Assembly: GCF_025362505.1 (NCBI RefSeq)
Contig: NZ_JANYGG010000013.1
Coordinates: 16,092 to 80,091, forward strand
Length of the DNA stretch: 64,000 bases
Direction of reading: 5' to 3'
DNA from: Sphingomonas sp.
Lineage (GTDB): Bacteria > Pseudomonadota > Alphaproteobacteria > Sphingomonadales > Sphingomonadaceae
Position numbers and translations under genes: made by a program. The notes below the pieces were generated by a model, which worked only from the letters and a program-made list of their open reading frames with translations, was not told where the DNA came from and did no database searches. Positions 8,594 to 18,308 of the stretch are shown piece by piece; position 1 is the first letter of the stretch; each line of letters starts with the position of its first letter.

Positions 8594-9375
8594 TCCGGAT
8601 AGCAGTCGCCAACCAGAAGGGCGGGGTTGGCAAGACCACGACAGCGATCAATCTCGCCACCGCGCTCGCCGCGATCGGCTGGAAGGTGCTACTCGCCGAT
8701 CTCGATCCGCAGGGCAACGCCTCGACCGGGCTCGGCATCGCCCAATCCGCCCGCGTGCGCTCAAGCTATGACGTGCTGATGGGTGAAGCGAATCTCGTCG
8801 AATCGGTCATCCCGACCAAAGTACCTCGCCTCGACTTGCTTCCCGCGACGGTCGACCTGTCGGGCGCCGAGGTCGAACTCGTCGGACTTGAGGGCCGCAC
8901 CCACCGCCTGGCGCGAGCGTTCGACGCGGCTCCCCCGGGTCGTTGGGACATCTGCCTGATGGACTGCCCGCCTTCGCTCGGGCTGCTCACCGTCAACGCG
9001 CTGGTCTCGGCGCAGCATCTCGTCGTGCCGCTCCAATGCGAGTTCTTCGCGCTGGAGGGCCTTAGTCAACTGCTGCAAACAGTGGAGCGGATCCGCGTTG
9101 CCTATAACCCGTCCCTGTCGATCCTCGGCGTCGCACTGACCATGTTCGATCGCCGTAATAATTTGAGCCAGGCCGTTGCCGAGGACGTCCGTGCCTGCCT
9201 CGGCGCGACGGTGTTCGAGACCGTCGTGCCGCGCAACGTCCGCCTGTCCGAGGCCCCGAGCCACGGCCTGCCAGCCCTGATTTACGACCTGCGCTGCCCC
9301 GGGTCGGAAGCCTACGTCCGCCTCGCGCGGGAAATGATCCAGCGCCTCAACCTCGTCGACGCGAAGGCCGCATGA
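8590..9375 (+). CDS. parA: Chromosome partitioning ATPase ParA
   Basis: A 261-residue Walker-type ATPase that starts MIRIAVANQKGGVGKTTTAI. This includes the deviant Walker A K10-GGVGKTT with the signature lysine, and is followed by DLDPQGNAS and the Walker B region CLMDCPPSLG. ParA forms an ATP-dependent DNA-bound gradient that pulls ParB-parS complexes to the poles. The ATG at 8,590 overlaps the rsmG stop, so that start is preferred to the longer open frame from 8,500. The stop codon lies in the first unit of a tandem repeat that separates it from parB. Confidence 0.97.
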   Translation: MIRIAVANQKGGVGKTTTAINLATALAAIGWKVLLADLDPQGNASTGLGIAQSARVRSSYDVLMGEANLVESVIPTKVPRLDLLPATVDLSGAEVELVGLEGRTHRLARAFDAAPPGRWDICLMDCPPSLGLLTVNALVSAQHLVVPLQCEFFALEGLSQLLQTVERIRVAYNPSLSILGVALTMFDRRNNLSQAVAEDVRACLGATVFETVVPRNVRLSEAPSHGLPALIYDLRCPGSEAYVRLAREMIQRLNLVDAKAA

Positions 9376-9442
9376 GCGGCCTGCGCCAACAAGCGTCCGG
9401 CCGCATGAGCGGTCTGCGCCAACAAGGGTCGGCCGCATGAGC
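9366..9442 (+). repeat. Imperfect tandem repeat of 32-33 bp between parA and parB
   Basis: GGCCGCATGAGC occurs three times, at 9,366, 9,399 and 9,431, as the start of a 33-nt, a 32-nt and a partial unit. Unit 1 contains the parA stop codon as ATGA; unit 3 contains the parB start codon. The ATGs of units 1 and 2 are out of frame with parB. The likely history is an original ATGA overlap of parA and parB that was pushed apart by duplication. Confidence 0.75.
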
Positions 9443-10312
9443 AGGAGACCGGGCTTGGGTCGCGGACTCTCCGCACTGATCGGCGAGGCCACGCGTCCGC
9501 ACGATGAGGATACTACCCCGCCGGCCGGAGCGGTCCGCGAGATCGAGGTCGCGCGCATCTATCCCAACCCCAACCAGCCGCGGACCCGGTTCGATGAGGC
9601 AGCGATCGACGAGCTAGCCGACTCGATTCGAGAGCGCGGCGTCATTTCCCCGATCCTGGTCCGCGAGATTGACGGCGGCTACCAGCTTGTCGCCGGCGAA
9701 CGCAGGTGGCGCGCGGCGCAGAAGGTGCAGCTCCATCTGATCCCGGCGCTGGTCAAGACGCTCGATGATGCGTCATCGGCCGAGATCGCGCTGATCGAGA
9801 ATATCCAGCGCGAGGATCTCAATGCGATCGAAGAGGCCGAGGGTTACCGCAAGCTGATCGATCGTCACGGTCATACCCAGGAGCAGCTCGGCAAGCTCGT
9901 CGCCAAGTCGCGCAGCCACATCGCCAACCTGCTGCGCTTGCTGGACCTCCCCGCCGACGTGCGCGAGATGCTGGTGATGGGTGAAATCAGCATGGGCCAC
10001 GCACGAGCCATCATCGGTGCGCCAGATCCATCTGGAATCGCTCGAGAAATTGTCAAAGGCGGGCTTACAGTCCGCCAGGCCGAGGACCGTGCACGCGCCG
10101 CCAAGCCAGCGGGTACGCGCAGCACGTCGTCCTCGGGCAAGCCGCGCGCGGTCGATGCCGACCTCGCCGCGCTCGAACGCCAGCTCGGCGATCTGCTCGG
10201 GCTCAAGGTCAAGGTCGCGCATTCGGGCGCCGGCGGCACAGTAAGCCTGTCTTATTCGAGTCTCGACCAGCTCGACATGATCTGCCAGCGCCTCTCCGGC
10301 GAACCGATCTAG
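9437..10312 (+). CDS. parB: Chromosome partitioning protein ParB (parS-binding CTPase)
   Basis: A 291-residue ParB. It has the N-terminal RGLSAL segment (ParA-interacting region), NPNQPRTRF at 44-52 and the CTP-binding/arginine-patch GERRWR at 88-93. The helix-turn-helix around residues 145-185 (SRSHIANLLRLLDLP) precedes the C-terminal dimerisation domain. It loads at parS, slides as a CTP-dependent clamp and is moved by ParA. The start at 9,437 is the third ATG of the repeat and the only one in frame. It ends 13 bp from the convergent holA. Confidence 0.96.
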   Translation: MSRRPGLGRGLSALIGEATRPHDEDTTPPAGAVREIEVARIYPNPNQPRTRFDEAAIDELADSIRERGVISPILVREIDGGYQLVAGERRWRAAQKVQLHLIPALVKTLDDASSAEIALIENIQREDLNAIEEAEGYRKLIDRHGHTQEQLGKLVAKSRSHIANLLRLLDLPADVREMLVMGEISMGHARAIIGAPDPSGIAREIVKGGLTVRQAEDRARAAKPAGTRSTSSSGKPRAVDADLAALERQLGDLLGLKVKVAHSGAGGTVSLSYSSLDQLDMICQRLSGEPI

Positions 10313-10325
10313 AGCCTGAAGCCTG

Positions 10326-11339
10326 CTAGCGACGCGCCGCGCGGGCGATTGCGAGCAGCTCTTGCCCCAGCGCAGCATCGCCCGGCACCGGCGACAGCAT
10401 CAGCCGTCGTTCGAGCGCGCTCACCCGCTTCGCCAGCTGCGCCAGGCGCGCCGCGCTCCACTGCGACAATAGCCGCTGCATCAGCGCTTTATCTTTCCAG
10501 AACAGAGCTTTGCCCATTGACGTCATGACAGCATCGAGCCGTTCACCGCTCTCGATGCGCGCGCGCAGCGGGGCCAGCTGGAGCACCCTGCGCTGCAGCG
10601 ACCGGACGATCGGCACGACCTCCGATCCGCCCGGCGTCAGGCGCTGAAGCTCGTCGGCGAGCGCGCCGAGTTGGCCATCGAGAGCGAGATCGCCGATCCG
10701 CAGCGCATCGCCCTCGCCGGTATCGGCGCCGAGTTTGTCGATCGTCTCCTGGTCCAGTTCGCGCGGAGTTTCGGGGCTGGCCCCGAGATAAAGCGCGAAC
10801 TTCGCCAATTCCGACGCAATCACCGCCGAATTGTTGGCCGCCTGCCCGGCAACCCGCGTCGCGACGCCGTTGGAAATGCGCAGCCCTTCCGCCCGGCCGA
10901 GATCGGTTATCAGCCGCTCGGCGTCGCGTCCCTCGAGCGGATAGGACACGTGCGACAGCGCACCGCCGTGCGTCTCGGCTAGCTTGAGCAGTCCCGACGT
11001 CTTTTTGAGCGCGCCAGCGAGCGCGATGACCGGACTTTCGATCGCTGCGGCCCCGAGCAGCGCCTCGACGCCGGCGACGATCTCGTCCTCCGCCGGCTCG
11101 ACCCAGATCGCGCGGCGGTCGCCGAACAGCCCCATCGCGCCTGCCTCGTCGGCGAGCAATGCGGGATCGCTTTTGACCGCTCCGCCAGCGACCACGAATT
11201 TCTCCGCTCCGAGCCCCTTGAGCAAGCGATCGGCGAGCACCCGTGAGCCGGCTTCATCGGCCCCGTGGAACAGGTAAAAACGGAGCGCCGCGTCGGGCTG
11301 GTCGAGCGACCGGCCAAGCGTCGCCTTGTTGGCCTTCAT
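10326..11339 (-). CDS. holA: DNA polymerase III subunit delta
   Basis: A 337-residue protein with the HolA pattern. The N-terminus (RFYLFHGADEAGSRVLADRL) corresponds to the degenerate nucleotide-binding fold, and a helical middle and C-terminal domain follow. HolA opens the beta sliding clamp within the clamp loader. It is the last gene of the DUF3576-leuS-lptE-holA block; leuS-lptE-holA is a widely conserved order. Individual motifs are weak in this family, so the call rests partly on order. Confidence 0.9.
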   Translation of the reverse strand: MKANKATLGRSLDQPDAALRFYLFHGADEAGSRVLADRLLKGLGAEKFVVAGGAVKSDPALLADEAGAMGLFGDRRAIWVEPAEDEIVAGVEALLGAAAIESPVIALAGALKKTSGLLKLAETHGGALSHVSYPLEGRDAERLITDLGRAEGLRISNGVATRVAGQAANNSAVIASELAKFALYLGASPETPRELDQETIDKLGADTGEGDALRIGDLALDGQLGALADELQRLTPGGSEVVPIVRSLQRRVLQLAPLRARIESGERLDAVMTSMGKALFWKDKALMQRLLSQWSAARLAQLAKRVSALERRLMLSPVPGDAALGQELLAIARAARR

Positions 11340-11364
11340 CGCCGCCGCGCGGAGGACGCCCGGC

Positions 11365-11859
11365 TCATCGCCGTCCCGCTGTCGCGGTCATGTAGCGCGC
11401 CAGACGGGCGACAATCTGATCGGCGACCAGCGCGCTCAGTCGCTCGGTCGCGGTCTGCTCGGCCGCGATCGTGGCATATTCGGAGCTGACGACGTCGATC
11501 CCGGCGTCCGACCCCGCGGTCGCGTCGAGCACCACGGCACCGCTGGCTCGCTCGACCAGCCGATAGCGTGCGCGCAGGGTCCGACGTTCGCGCGTGGTCG
11601 CGCTGTCACCGCGAATGCCGAAGCCGGTGATGCTATCGTTGAGTTCGACCTCGAGCCGGTACAGCCCCGCCGGATGCTCGCCGCCCAACCGATCGACCAG
11701 CGCGTTGCGCGTCAGCCATCCACTACGTTGCGGGATCGGGCCGACCTCGATCGAGCGAAAACCAATCGCCGCCGCGCCGCGCGAGCCGCCGTCGTAGAGC
11801 GGGTGGAGGCCACAGCCCGTCACCGCCAACGCCGCAATCAGGGGCAGGAGTTTGCGCAT
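11365..11859 (-). CDS. lptE: LPS-assembly lipoprotein LptE
   Basis: A 164-residue lipoprotein. The signal peptide is [16 protein letters not shown] with lipobox cysteine C16, followed by GLHPLYDGGS, which is typical of alphaproteobacterial LptE. LptE plugs the LptD barrel that inserts lipopolysaccharide or related glycolipid into the outer membrane. Its start overlaps the leuS stop by one base. Primary sequence is poorly conserved in the family, so the position between leuS and holA is important support. Confidence 0.88.
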   Translation of the reverse strand: MRKLLPLIAALAVTGCGLHPLYDGGSRGAAAIGFRSIEVGPIPQRSGWLTRNALVDRLGGEHPAGLYRLEVELNDSITGFGIRGDSATTRERRTLRARYRLVERASGAVVLDATAGSDAGIDVVSSEYATIAAEQTATERLSALVADQIVARLARYMTATAGRR

Positions 11860-14378
11860 CAGGCGACGATATTGACCAGCCGGTCGGGGACTACAATCAC
11901 CTTTCGCGGTGCAGCTCCATCCAGCTGCCGGACGACCTTGTCGCAGGCCAGCGCGAGCGCCTCGATCGCGCCGCGATCGAGCCCGCGCGCGACCGTGATC
12001 GTGTCACGCAGCTTGCCGTTGACCTGCACCGCGATGGTGACCTCGTCGTCGATCAGCATTGCCGGGTCGAAGCTCGGCCAAGCGGCGTTGGCGACCATTC
12101 CCGATTCGCCAAGCCGCGCCCAGGTTTCCTCGGCGAGATGCGGGGCCATCGGGGCAATCAGGCGGACCAGCGTGCGAATCGCGGCCTCCCGGCTCGCCGA
12201 CGGCGCTGCTTTCTCTACCGCGCCGGCCAGCTCGTAGAGCGCGGCAACCGCCTTGTTGAACGCCAGTCCGTCGATCGCCGCTCCGACCGCGGCCGTCGCG
12301 CGGTGCGCGCGCTTGTCGATCGCCAGCTCCTCACCGGCAGCTCCGGCGACGCTGCCGACCAGTCGCCATACGCGCTGGACGAACCGCGCCGCGCCCTCGA
12401 TGCTCGCTTCGGACCATTCGAGGTCGCGCTCGGGCGGCGAGTCCGACAGCATGAACCACCGCACCGCGTCGGCGCCATAGCGGTCGACAATCGGCTCGGG
12501 ATCGACCGTATTCTTCTTCGACTTCGACATCTTCTCGATCCGGCCACGGACCACTCCGCTACCGGTCGCGCGCTCAATCACTGAAGCACTGGTGCCATAT
12601 TCGATCTCGTCGGGCGAAAGCCAGCGACCGTCGAGCGACTTGTAGGTCTCGTGGGTCACCATCCCTTGCGTGAACAGCCCCTTGAACGGCTCGGCGAACC
12701 CGATCCGGCCGATATGCTGCAACGCCCGCGTCCAGAAGCGCGCGTAGAGCAGGTGAAGGATCGCATGCTCGACCCCGCCGATATATTGCGCGACCGGAAG
12801 CCATTGCTCGGCCTCGGCGCGGTCGAACGGCTGGTCGTCCGGCTGGCTGGCGAAGCGGATGAAATACCACGAGGAATTGACGAACGTGTCGAGTGTGTCG
12901 GTCTCCCGCCGGGCTTCCGCGCCGCATTTCGGACAGGTCGCCGCACGCCATGTCGGGTGGCGGTCGAGGGGGTTACCCGGCACGTCGAACGTCACGTCCT
13001 CGGGCAGGATGATCGGCAGTTGCTCGCGCGGCACGCCGACCGGGCCGCACGATCCACAATGGATCACCGGGATCGGCGTTCCCCAATATCGTTGCCGCGA
13101 CACGCCCCAGTCGCGCAGGCGATACTGGACCGTCCCCTCGCCCCAGCCGCCAGCCTCGGCGCGGCGGATCACTTCCATCGTTGCCTCTTCGGTCGACAGG
13201 CCATCGAGGAAGCGCGAATGGACCGTAACGCCATACCCGGTTTCGGCCTCGTCTACCGCCGCATCGGGATCGCCGCCCTGGGGAATGACCACGCGTCGGA
13301 TTGGCAGGTCATATTTGGTCGCGAACTCGAAATCGCGCGCGTCGTGCGCAGGGACGCCGAACAGCGCGCCGGTGCCATAATCCATCAACACGAAATTCGC
13401 GATCCAAACCGGCAGGCGGATGTCGGGGTCGAACGGGTGAACCGTCTCGAGCCCGGTGTCGTAACCGCGTTTTTCGGCGGTTTCGATCTCGGCGGCGGTC
13501 GTCCCGCCGGTGCGGCACCTGTCGATGAACGCTTGCGCGGCACCGTCCCGCTCGGCCACGGCGAGCGCCAGCGGATGCCCCGCCGAGATCGCGACAAAGC
13601 TTGCCCCGAAAATCGTGTTCGGCCGCGTCGTGAACACCTCGACCCGGTCGATTCCTACTTCCGGTGCGGCCAGGACGAACGCAAATTTCAGCCCCTGGCT
13701 CCGACCGATCCAGTTCTCCTGCATCAGCCGGACCTTGTCGGGCCACTGGTCGAGCGTTCCCAGCCCGTCGAGCAGATCCTCCGCGAAATCGGTGATCTTC
13801 AGGAACCACTGCGACAGCTTGCGTCGCTCGACCAGCGCGCCCGATCGCCAGCCGCGCCCGTCGATCACCTGCTCATTGGCAAGCACGGTCGCGTCGACCG
13901 GGTCCCAATTGACCTCGCTCTCCTTGCGATACACGAGGCCGGCATCGAGCAGGTCGAGGAACAGCGCCTGCTCATGACCGTAATAATCGGGCTCGCAGGT
14001 CGCCAGCTCGCGGCTCCAGTCGAGCGCGAACCCCAGCCGTTTCAACTGCACGCGCATCGTCGCGATGTTGGCGCGCGTCCACGTCCCCGGGTGAACCCCC
14101 TGCTCCATCGCTGCATTTTCGGCGGGCATGCCGAACGCGTCCCAACCCATCGGGTGAAGCACTTCGAAGCCCTGCATCCGCCGGTAACGCGCGAGCACGT
14201 CGCCCATCGTGTAATTGCGGACATGGCCCATATGGATGCGTCCCGACGGATAGGGGAACATCTCAAGGACGAAGGTCTTGGGCTTGGGCGAAGCCGAATC
14301 GGCCGTGAAGGTGCCCGCCTCGGCCCAGCGCGCCTGCCAGCGCGCATCGGCCGACGCGGGCTCGAAGCGATCGGTCAT
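11859..14378 (-). CDS. leuS: Leucyl-tRNA synthetase
   Basis: An 839-residue class I synthetase. The HIGH-type motif is [11 protein letters not shown] near residues 43-52 (HMGH). An editing (CP1) domain has [11 protein letters not shown], the WYF segment is [11 protein letters not shown], and the KMSKS loop is in [10 protein letters not shown]. It charges tRNA-Leu and clears mischarged amino acids. Length and domain order match LeuS rather than IleRS or ValRS. It is followed on the same strand by lptE with a one-base overlap. Confidence 0.98.
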   Translation of the reverse strand: MTDRFEPASADARWQARWAEAGTFTADSASPKPKTFVLEMFPYPSGRIHMGHVRNYTMGDVLARYRRMQGFEVLHPMGWDAFGMPAENAAMEQGVHPGTWTRANIATMRVQLKRLGFALDWSRELATCEPDYYGHEQALFLDLLDAGLVYRKESEVNWDPVDATVLANEQVIDGRGWRSGALVERRKLSQWFLKITDFAEDLLDGLGTLDQWPDKVRLMQENWIGRSQGLKFAFVLAAPEVGIDRVEVFTTRPNTIFGASFVAISAGHPLALAVAERDGAAQAFIDRCRTGGTTAAEIETAEKRGYDTGLETVHPFDPDIRLPVWIANFVLMDYGTGALFGVPAHDARDFEFATKYDLPIRRVVIPQGGDPDAAVDEAETGYGVTVHSRFLDGLSTEEATMEVIRRAEAGGWGEGTVQYRLRDWGVSRQRYWGTPIPVIHCGSCGPVGVPREQLPIILPEDVTFDVPGNPLDRHPTWRAATCPKCGAEARRETDTLDTFVNSSWYFIRFASQPDDQPFDRAEAEQWLPVAQYIGGVEHAILHLLYARFWTRALQHIGRIGFAEPFKGLFTQGMVTHETYKSLDGRWLSPDEIEYGTSASVIERATGSGVVRGRIEKMSKSKKNTVDPEPIVDRYGADAVRWFMLSDSPPERDLEWSEASIEGAARFVQRVWRLVGSVAGAAGEELAIDKRAHRATAAVGAAIDGLAFNKAVAALYELAGAVEKAAPSASREAAIRTLVRLIAPMAPHLAEETWARLGESGMVANAAWPSFDPAMLIDDEVTIAVQVNGKLRDTITVARGLDRGAIEALALACDKVVRQLDGAAPRKVIVVPDRLVNIVA

Positions 14379-14390
14379 CCTCGGTGTCGC

Positions 14391-14822
14391 TTAACCGCGG
14401 ACGGCGGAGCGGCGCAGATCGCGGGCACGGGTCAGGATGATGTCTTCCAGCTTCTGCACGGTCGCCGCGGCGACCGGCACGTCGACCCACGCGCCATTCC
14501 GGTTGACCTGGCGCGCCGCGGCGACGCGCAGCGCATCGGCGCGCAGATCCTGGTCGAGGATCGAAGCGGTGATCTTGACCCGCTCCCCGGGGGTCGCCGG
14601 AGTCGTATACCAGTCGGTGACGATCACCCCGCCGTTCGAATCGGCCTGGGTCAGCGGCGCGAACGACAGCGTGTCGATCGCCGCGCGCCACAGATAGGCG
14701 TTGACCCCGATCGTCGTCATCCGCGACGGAGCGAGCGTGGTGGGCAGGCGCCGGTCGCGCGCGCAACCGCCGAGCGCGAGCCCGGTGAGCAGGAGGATGG
14801 TGAGCGGGGTCGAACGGCGCAT
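14391..14822 (-). CDS. DUF3576 domain lipoprotein
   Basis: A 143-residue protein with a lipoprotein signal peptide ending LALGGC (C20), then TIGVNAYLWRAAIDTLSF, the conserved core of DUF3576. The family is found in alphaproteobacteria directly upstream of leuS, as here (12-bp gap), and is expected in the outer membrane or periplasm. Its function is unknown. It is the first gene of the leuS-lptE-holA block; the promoter should lie in the 210-bp gap shared with the divergent gene at 15,033. Confidence 0.85.
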   Translation of the reverse strand: MRRSTPLTILLLTGLALGGCARDRRLPTTLAPSRMTTIGVNAYLWRAAIDTLSFAPLTQADSNGGVIVTDWYTTPATPGERVKITASILDQDLRADALRVAAARQVNRNGAWVDVPVAAATVQKLEDIILTRARDLRRSAVRG

Positions 14823-15032
14823 GGGGATTCCTCGATGAAAAACGAGGCGGCGCGAAGCCGCGGACGGTCAGGCATTCTGTGTAAGCAGAGGGCGAGGCAG
14901 GAGCAAGCGCAGTCGTGAAATGGTGGACGGGATCCAATTTGTGGTCATTGTGCCACAGCGGGAACTGATTCCGAATCCAACGTTGGAACATTCGCCCCCC
15001 GCCAGCTATATCAGGAAGTTGGAGGAACAGTC

Positions 15033-15764
15033 GTGACTAGGTGGGTCGAGTCGAAACGGGTGAAGCGCGCTGCGATTGCGGCGGCGCTGTTGCTTGCCGG
15101 TTCGCCTGCCGCTCTGCTCGCGCGCGGCGAGGATGCCAAGCGCCCGTCCGCTATCTCCCTCAGTTTCGACCATATTTCCAGTTTCACGCCAGCATCTGCT
15201 GATGCTCGGCTGGCTGCGGCATTCGCCAATCGCGCGCCCTCGGCGAGCGATTTCCGCTTCACCCCGGCGGCCGCCAAGGATCGCCCGTCGCAGCTGCGAG
15301 TCGCGATTCGCGCCCGCGCGACCACGGCTGGTCAGATTCGTCCGGGTGATGCCCTTGTTCATACCGAGAGCAATTCGCTGACAGCCTTGACGCCGGCGAC
15401 TTACAATCTCGGCGTCGCGCTCGGCTGGCGCCGGTTTGCGGTATCGGGTGATCTCGCCAAGGTTACCGGTTCAGGCTCGCCGCTCGGTGGACGCGAAAGC
15501 GCCGCAGTGGCTCTGTCGTATAATCTCAAGCGGTTCACCGGGCGGGTCGCGCTCGGTGCCGATCGCGGCGACGGAACGCAGGTTCCGGCGCTTGTTCAGA
15601 AAGACAATATGGCGGTCGACGTTGGCGGTGCCTACTCGTTGACGCGCAACCTCGCGGTCACCGGCGGCGTCCGCTACAAGGTCGAGCATGACCGGCTTTC
15701 GACCCTCGCCGACCAGCGCCGCGACAGCCAGGCCGTCTACGTCGGAACTGCGTTCAAGTTCTGA
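15033..15764 (+). CDS. Putative outer-membrane beta-barrel protein
   Basis: A 243-residue protein with an N-terminal hydrophobic stretch (AAIAAALLLAGSPAALLARG) that looks like a signal peptide. A low-complexity linker follows, then alternating strands such as YNLGVALGWRRFAVSGDLAKV and NLAVTGGVRYKVEH, ending in VGTAFKF. The terminal phenylalanine is the Bam-recognition signature of outer-membrane barrels. I do not recognise a specific family; porin-like is the nearest description. It lies alone between DUF3576 (divergent) and the YggS-type gene 21 bp downstream. Confidence 0.65.
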   Translation: MTRWVESKRVKRAAIAAALLLAGSPAALLARGEDAKRPSAISLSFDHISSFTPASADARLAAAFANRAPSASDFRFTPAAAKDRPSQLRVAIRARATTAGQIRPGDALVHTESNSLTALTPATYNLGVALGWRRFAVSGDLAKVTGSGSPLGGRESAAVALSYNLKRFTGRVALGADRGDGTQVPALVQKDNMAVDVGGAYSLTRNLAVTGGVRYKVEHDRLSTLADQRRDSQAVYVGTAFKF

Positions 15765-15785
15765 TCGTCCGTCGCGCCTGATCCC

Positions 15786-16466
15786 ATGACTGATGTAATG
15801 TTGAGGGAGGCCGCCGAGCGTCGCGCGCGCATTCTCGCCGCGATCGCATCCGCCGCGCGATCGGCGCGGCGAGATCCGTCCGATGTGACGCTTATCGCTA
15901 TCAGCAAGACCCGCAGCGTTGAGCAGATCGAACCGCTGATTGTCGCCGGCCAGCGCGACTTCGGCGAGAGCCGGGTGCAGGAAACACAGGCTAAATGGCC
16001 GGCCCTTCGCGATCGCTATCCCGACCTTCGCCTCCATCTTATCGGTCGGCTGCAATCGAACAAGGCGACGGAGGCAGTCGATCTGTTCGACACGATCCAC
16101 TCGGTCGACCGCCTGTCGCTGCTCGACGCGCTGGCCAATGCCGCGATCAAGGCGAACCGCTTCCCAAGTGTCTACGTCCAGGTCAACATCGGCGACGAGA
16201 GGCAGAAGGGCGGCATCGGGCTCGCCGACCTCCCCGCCTTCATCGACCAGGTCCGCGCCACGCCGCTCGCGCTCGCCGGCCTGATGGCGATCCCCCCGCT
16301 CGGCCCGGAACCCGGCCCTTACTTTGCGCTCCTCGCCAAGCTCGCGCGCCGTCATGGCGCCACCGGCCTCAGCATGGGCATGTCGAGCGACTATTCGGCC
16401 GCAGTGATGCTCGGCGCGACCGCAGTAAGGGTCGGAACGGCGATGTTCGAGGACGCAAACGCTTAA
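15786..16466 (+). CDS. YggS-family pyridoxal phosphate homeostasis protein
   Basis: A 226-residue protein with the PLP-binding lysine K41 in LIAISKTRSVEQI, the GESRVQE motif, LHLIGRLQSNK and the phosphate-binding end SMGMSSDYSAAVMLGATAVRVG. YggS/PLPBP proteins are single-domain alanine-racemase-like folds that bind PLP and buffer its level without a known catalytic activity. It overlaps the convergent ribA 3' end by 4 nt. Confidence 0.95.
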   Translation: MTDVMLREAAERRARILAAIASAARSARRDPSDVTLIAISKTRSVEQIEPLIVAGQRDFGESRVQETQAKWPALRDRYPDLRLHLIGRLQSNKATEAVDLFDTIHSVDRLSLLDALANAAIKANRFPSVYVQVNIGDERQKGGIGLADLPAFIDQVRATPLALAGLMAIPPLGPEPGPYFALLAKLARRHGATGLSMGMSSDYSAAVMLGATAVRVGTAMFEDANA

Positions 16467-17509
16467 GCGAAGTGACCGCTGCGCCCGTGTTTGGTGGCGA
16501 TATAGTCGGCATTGTGCGGATTGACCGGCATGTGGTGCGCGACCCGCTCGACAACGGCGATCCCCGCCGACTCGAGTCCCGCCAGCTTGGCCGGATTATT
16601 CGTCAGCAACCGCACCGCATCGATACCCAACGCGCGCAGCATCGCCGCCGCCAGCCCATAATCGCGCGCATCGTCGGCGAACCCGAGCCGACGATTGGCA
16701 TCGACCGTATCGAGCCCGCGATCCTGCAGCTGATAAGCGCGGATCTTGTTGGCCAACCCGATCCCGCGTCCCTCCTGGCGAAGGTAGAGCAGCACTCCGC
16801 CACCCGCATCCTTCAGCAACCGCAGCGCCTCGTGCAATTGCGGCCCGCAGTCGCATTTGAGGCTGCCGAACACATCGCCGGTCAGGCATTCGCTGTGCAA
16901 GCGTACGAGCGGCGGCTTGCCCCCGAACGCGCCGATCACCAGCGCAACATGCTCCTCCCCCGTCGCCCCATCGCGAAAGGCGACGATCTGCGCCTCGCCA
17001 ATCCTATCGATTGGGAGCTTCGCGCGGGCGACGATGATCGCCTCGGGCGCCGCCGCCAGCACCGCATCGACCGGAATCGTTGGGATAACTTTAATGACAT
17101 TTTCCAGCAACCACAGCGCCGGAAGCAGCCCTGCCCGCCGCGCCAGCACCAGTGCCGCAATCGCCGACTCCTCATCCTCAACCCGAACTGGGTGAAGCGG
17201 CCCGATTGGTCCTCGCGCCATATCTTGCGCCGGATCGACCAGCGCCAACGCGGTCACCGCGTCAAGCCACTCGGCCCGCGCGACCACGGCGGGCCTCACC
17301 GGGTCCGCGGCATTTCCCTCATTGGCGAGCCCCAAGGCGGTCGCGCGCTCGCCACTGATCAGCAATTGCGCCGTCGCGTCCGGATCGAGCAGCGCCAGCA
17401 TGTCGGCGCCACCGGTCTCGACCGACAAGACTGTCGCGCCTCCAATCCTAACAGCCCGGCCGGCGCGCAGCGAGGCGATGACCGGCCCGAGCGATCCGCT
17501 TGCGCTCAA
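16463..17509 (-). CDS. ribA: GTP cyclohydrolase II
   Basis: A 348-residue protein. The C-terminal half has the zinc-binding motif SECLTGDVFGSLKCDCGPQ (C208, C219, C221) and YLRQEGRGIGLANK, which define RibA. The enzyme converts GTP to 2,5-diamino-6-ribosylamino-4-pyrimidinone phosphate, the first riboflavin step. About 170 N-terminal residues precede the catalytic domain and do not show RibB active-site motifs. The start is TTG at 17,509, which overlaps the xth stop as TTGA; a longer frame to 17,620 exists but reads only through xth. It forms an xth-ribA operon. Confidence 0.93.
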   Translation of the reverse strand: MSASGSLGPVIASLRAGRAVRIGGATVLSVETGGADMLALLDPDATAQLLISGERATALGLANEGNAADPVRPAVVARAEWLDAVTALALVDPAQDMARGPIGPLHPVRVEDEESAIAALVLARRAGLLPALWLLENVIKVIPTIPVDAVLAAAPEAIIVARAKLPIDRIGEAQIVAFRDGATGEEHVALVIGAFGGKPPLVRLHSECLTGDVFGSLKCDCGPQLHEALRLLKDAGGGVLLYLRQEGRGIGLANKIRAYQLQDRGLDTVDANRRLGFADDARDYGLAAAMLRALGIDAVRLLTNNPAKLAGLESAGIAVVERVAHHMPVNPHNADYIATKHGRSGHFA

Positions 17510-18297
17510 AGGACGAGCTCGACGACCAGCGGCACATGATCCGATGGCCGCTCCCACCCGCGCACGGGTTCGAGCACGACATGTTTGGTCGCCTGCCCGG
17601 CGAGCGCCGGGCTCGCCCACATATGATCGAGCCGCCGCCCGCGGTCGCTCGCTGCCCAGTCAGCCGCGCGGTAGCTCCACCAGGTGAAGTTGCGCGCCGG
17701 AGCCGGGATGAACCTCCGCCCCAAATCGACCCAGTCATGCGCCGCCTGCAGCCGGCCAAGCGCCTCGACCTCGATCGGCGTATGGCTGACGACATCGACC
17801 AGCGCCTTGTGCGACCAGACATCGCATTCGAGCGGGGCGATGTTGAAATCGCCGACGATCAAAGTCGGCTCAGCCAACTTTTCGCTCCACCGCGTCATTC
17901 GTTCGACGAAATCAAGTTTTTGGCCAAACTTGGGATTGAGGGTGCGGTCGGGCACGTCGCCGCCAGCCGGGATGTAGACATTCTCTATCCTGAGCCCGCA
18001 GTCGAGCCGAGCGCCGACGTGCCGTGCCTCGCCATTGTCTTGCCAGTCGTGGCGCAGATCGTCGTGCAGCGGCAGCTTGCTAACGATCGCCACGCCGTGG
18101 TGCATCTTCTGCCCGTTGAGCAGCTGGTGGCGATAGCCCAACCGGTGGAACAGGTCGGCCGGGAAGACCGAGTCCATCGCCTTTGTCTCTTGCAGGCAGA
18201 GGATGTCGGGCGCTTCCTCGACGAGGAGCCGCTCGACGATCCCGGCACGCGCGCGCACCGAGTTGATGTTCCACGAAGCGATCTTGAGACTGGTCAC
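17506..18297 (-). CDS. xth: Exodeoxyribonuclease III
   Basis: A 263-residue AP endonuclease/exonuclease of the ExoIII family. Motifs in order are ASWNINSVRAR, LCLQETKA (catalytic E), VGDFNIAP, RLDHMWAS and SDHVPLVVEL. It cuts 5' of abasic sites and degrades 3' ends in base-excision repair. The start is GTG at 18,297. A 62-nt palindromic element ends just upstream (18,309-18,370) and may lie in its leader. Confidence 0.94.
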   Translation of the reverse strand: MTSLKIASWNINSVRARAGIVERLLVEEAPDILCLQETKAMDSVFPADLFHRLGYRHQLLNGQKMHHGVAIVSKLPLHDDLRHDWQDNGEARHVGARLDCGLRIENVYIPAGGDVPDRTLNPKFGQKLDFVERMTRWSEKLAEPTLIVGDFNIAPLECDVWSHKALVDVVSHTPIEVEALGRLQAAHDWVDLGRRFIPAPARNFTWWSYRAADWAASDRGRRLDHMWASPALAGQATKHVVLEPVRGWERPSDHVPLVVELVL

Positions 18298-18308
18298 CGG
18301 CCTCGCTT

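Noticed and set aside
12651..14918. A 755-codon open frame on the plus strand antisense to leuS
   Set aside because: Its translation is rich in R, H, D and P with no domain, and leuS on the other strand is unmistakable. Long antisense frames are expected in G+C-rich DNA.
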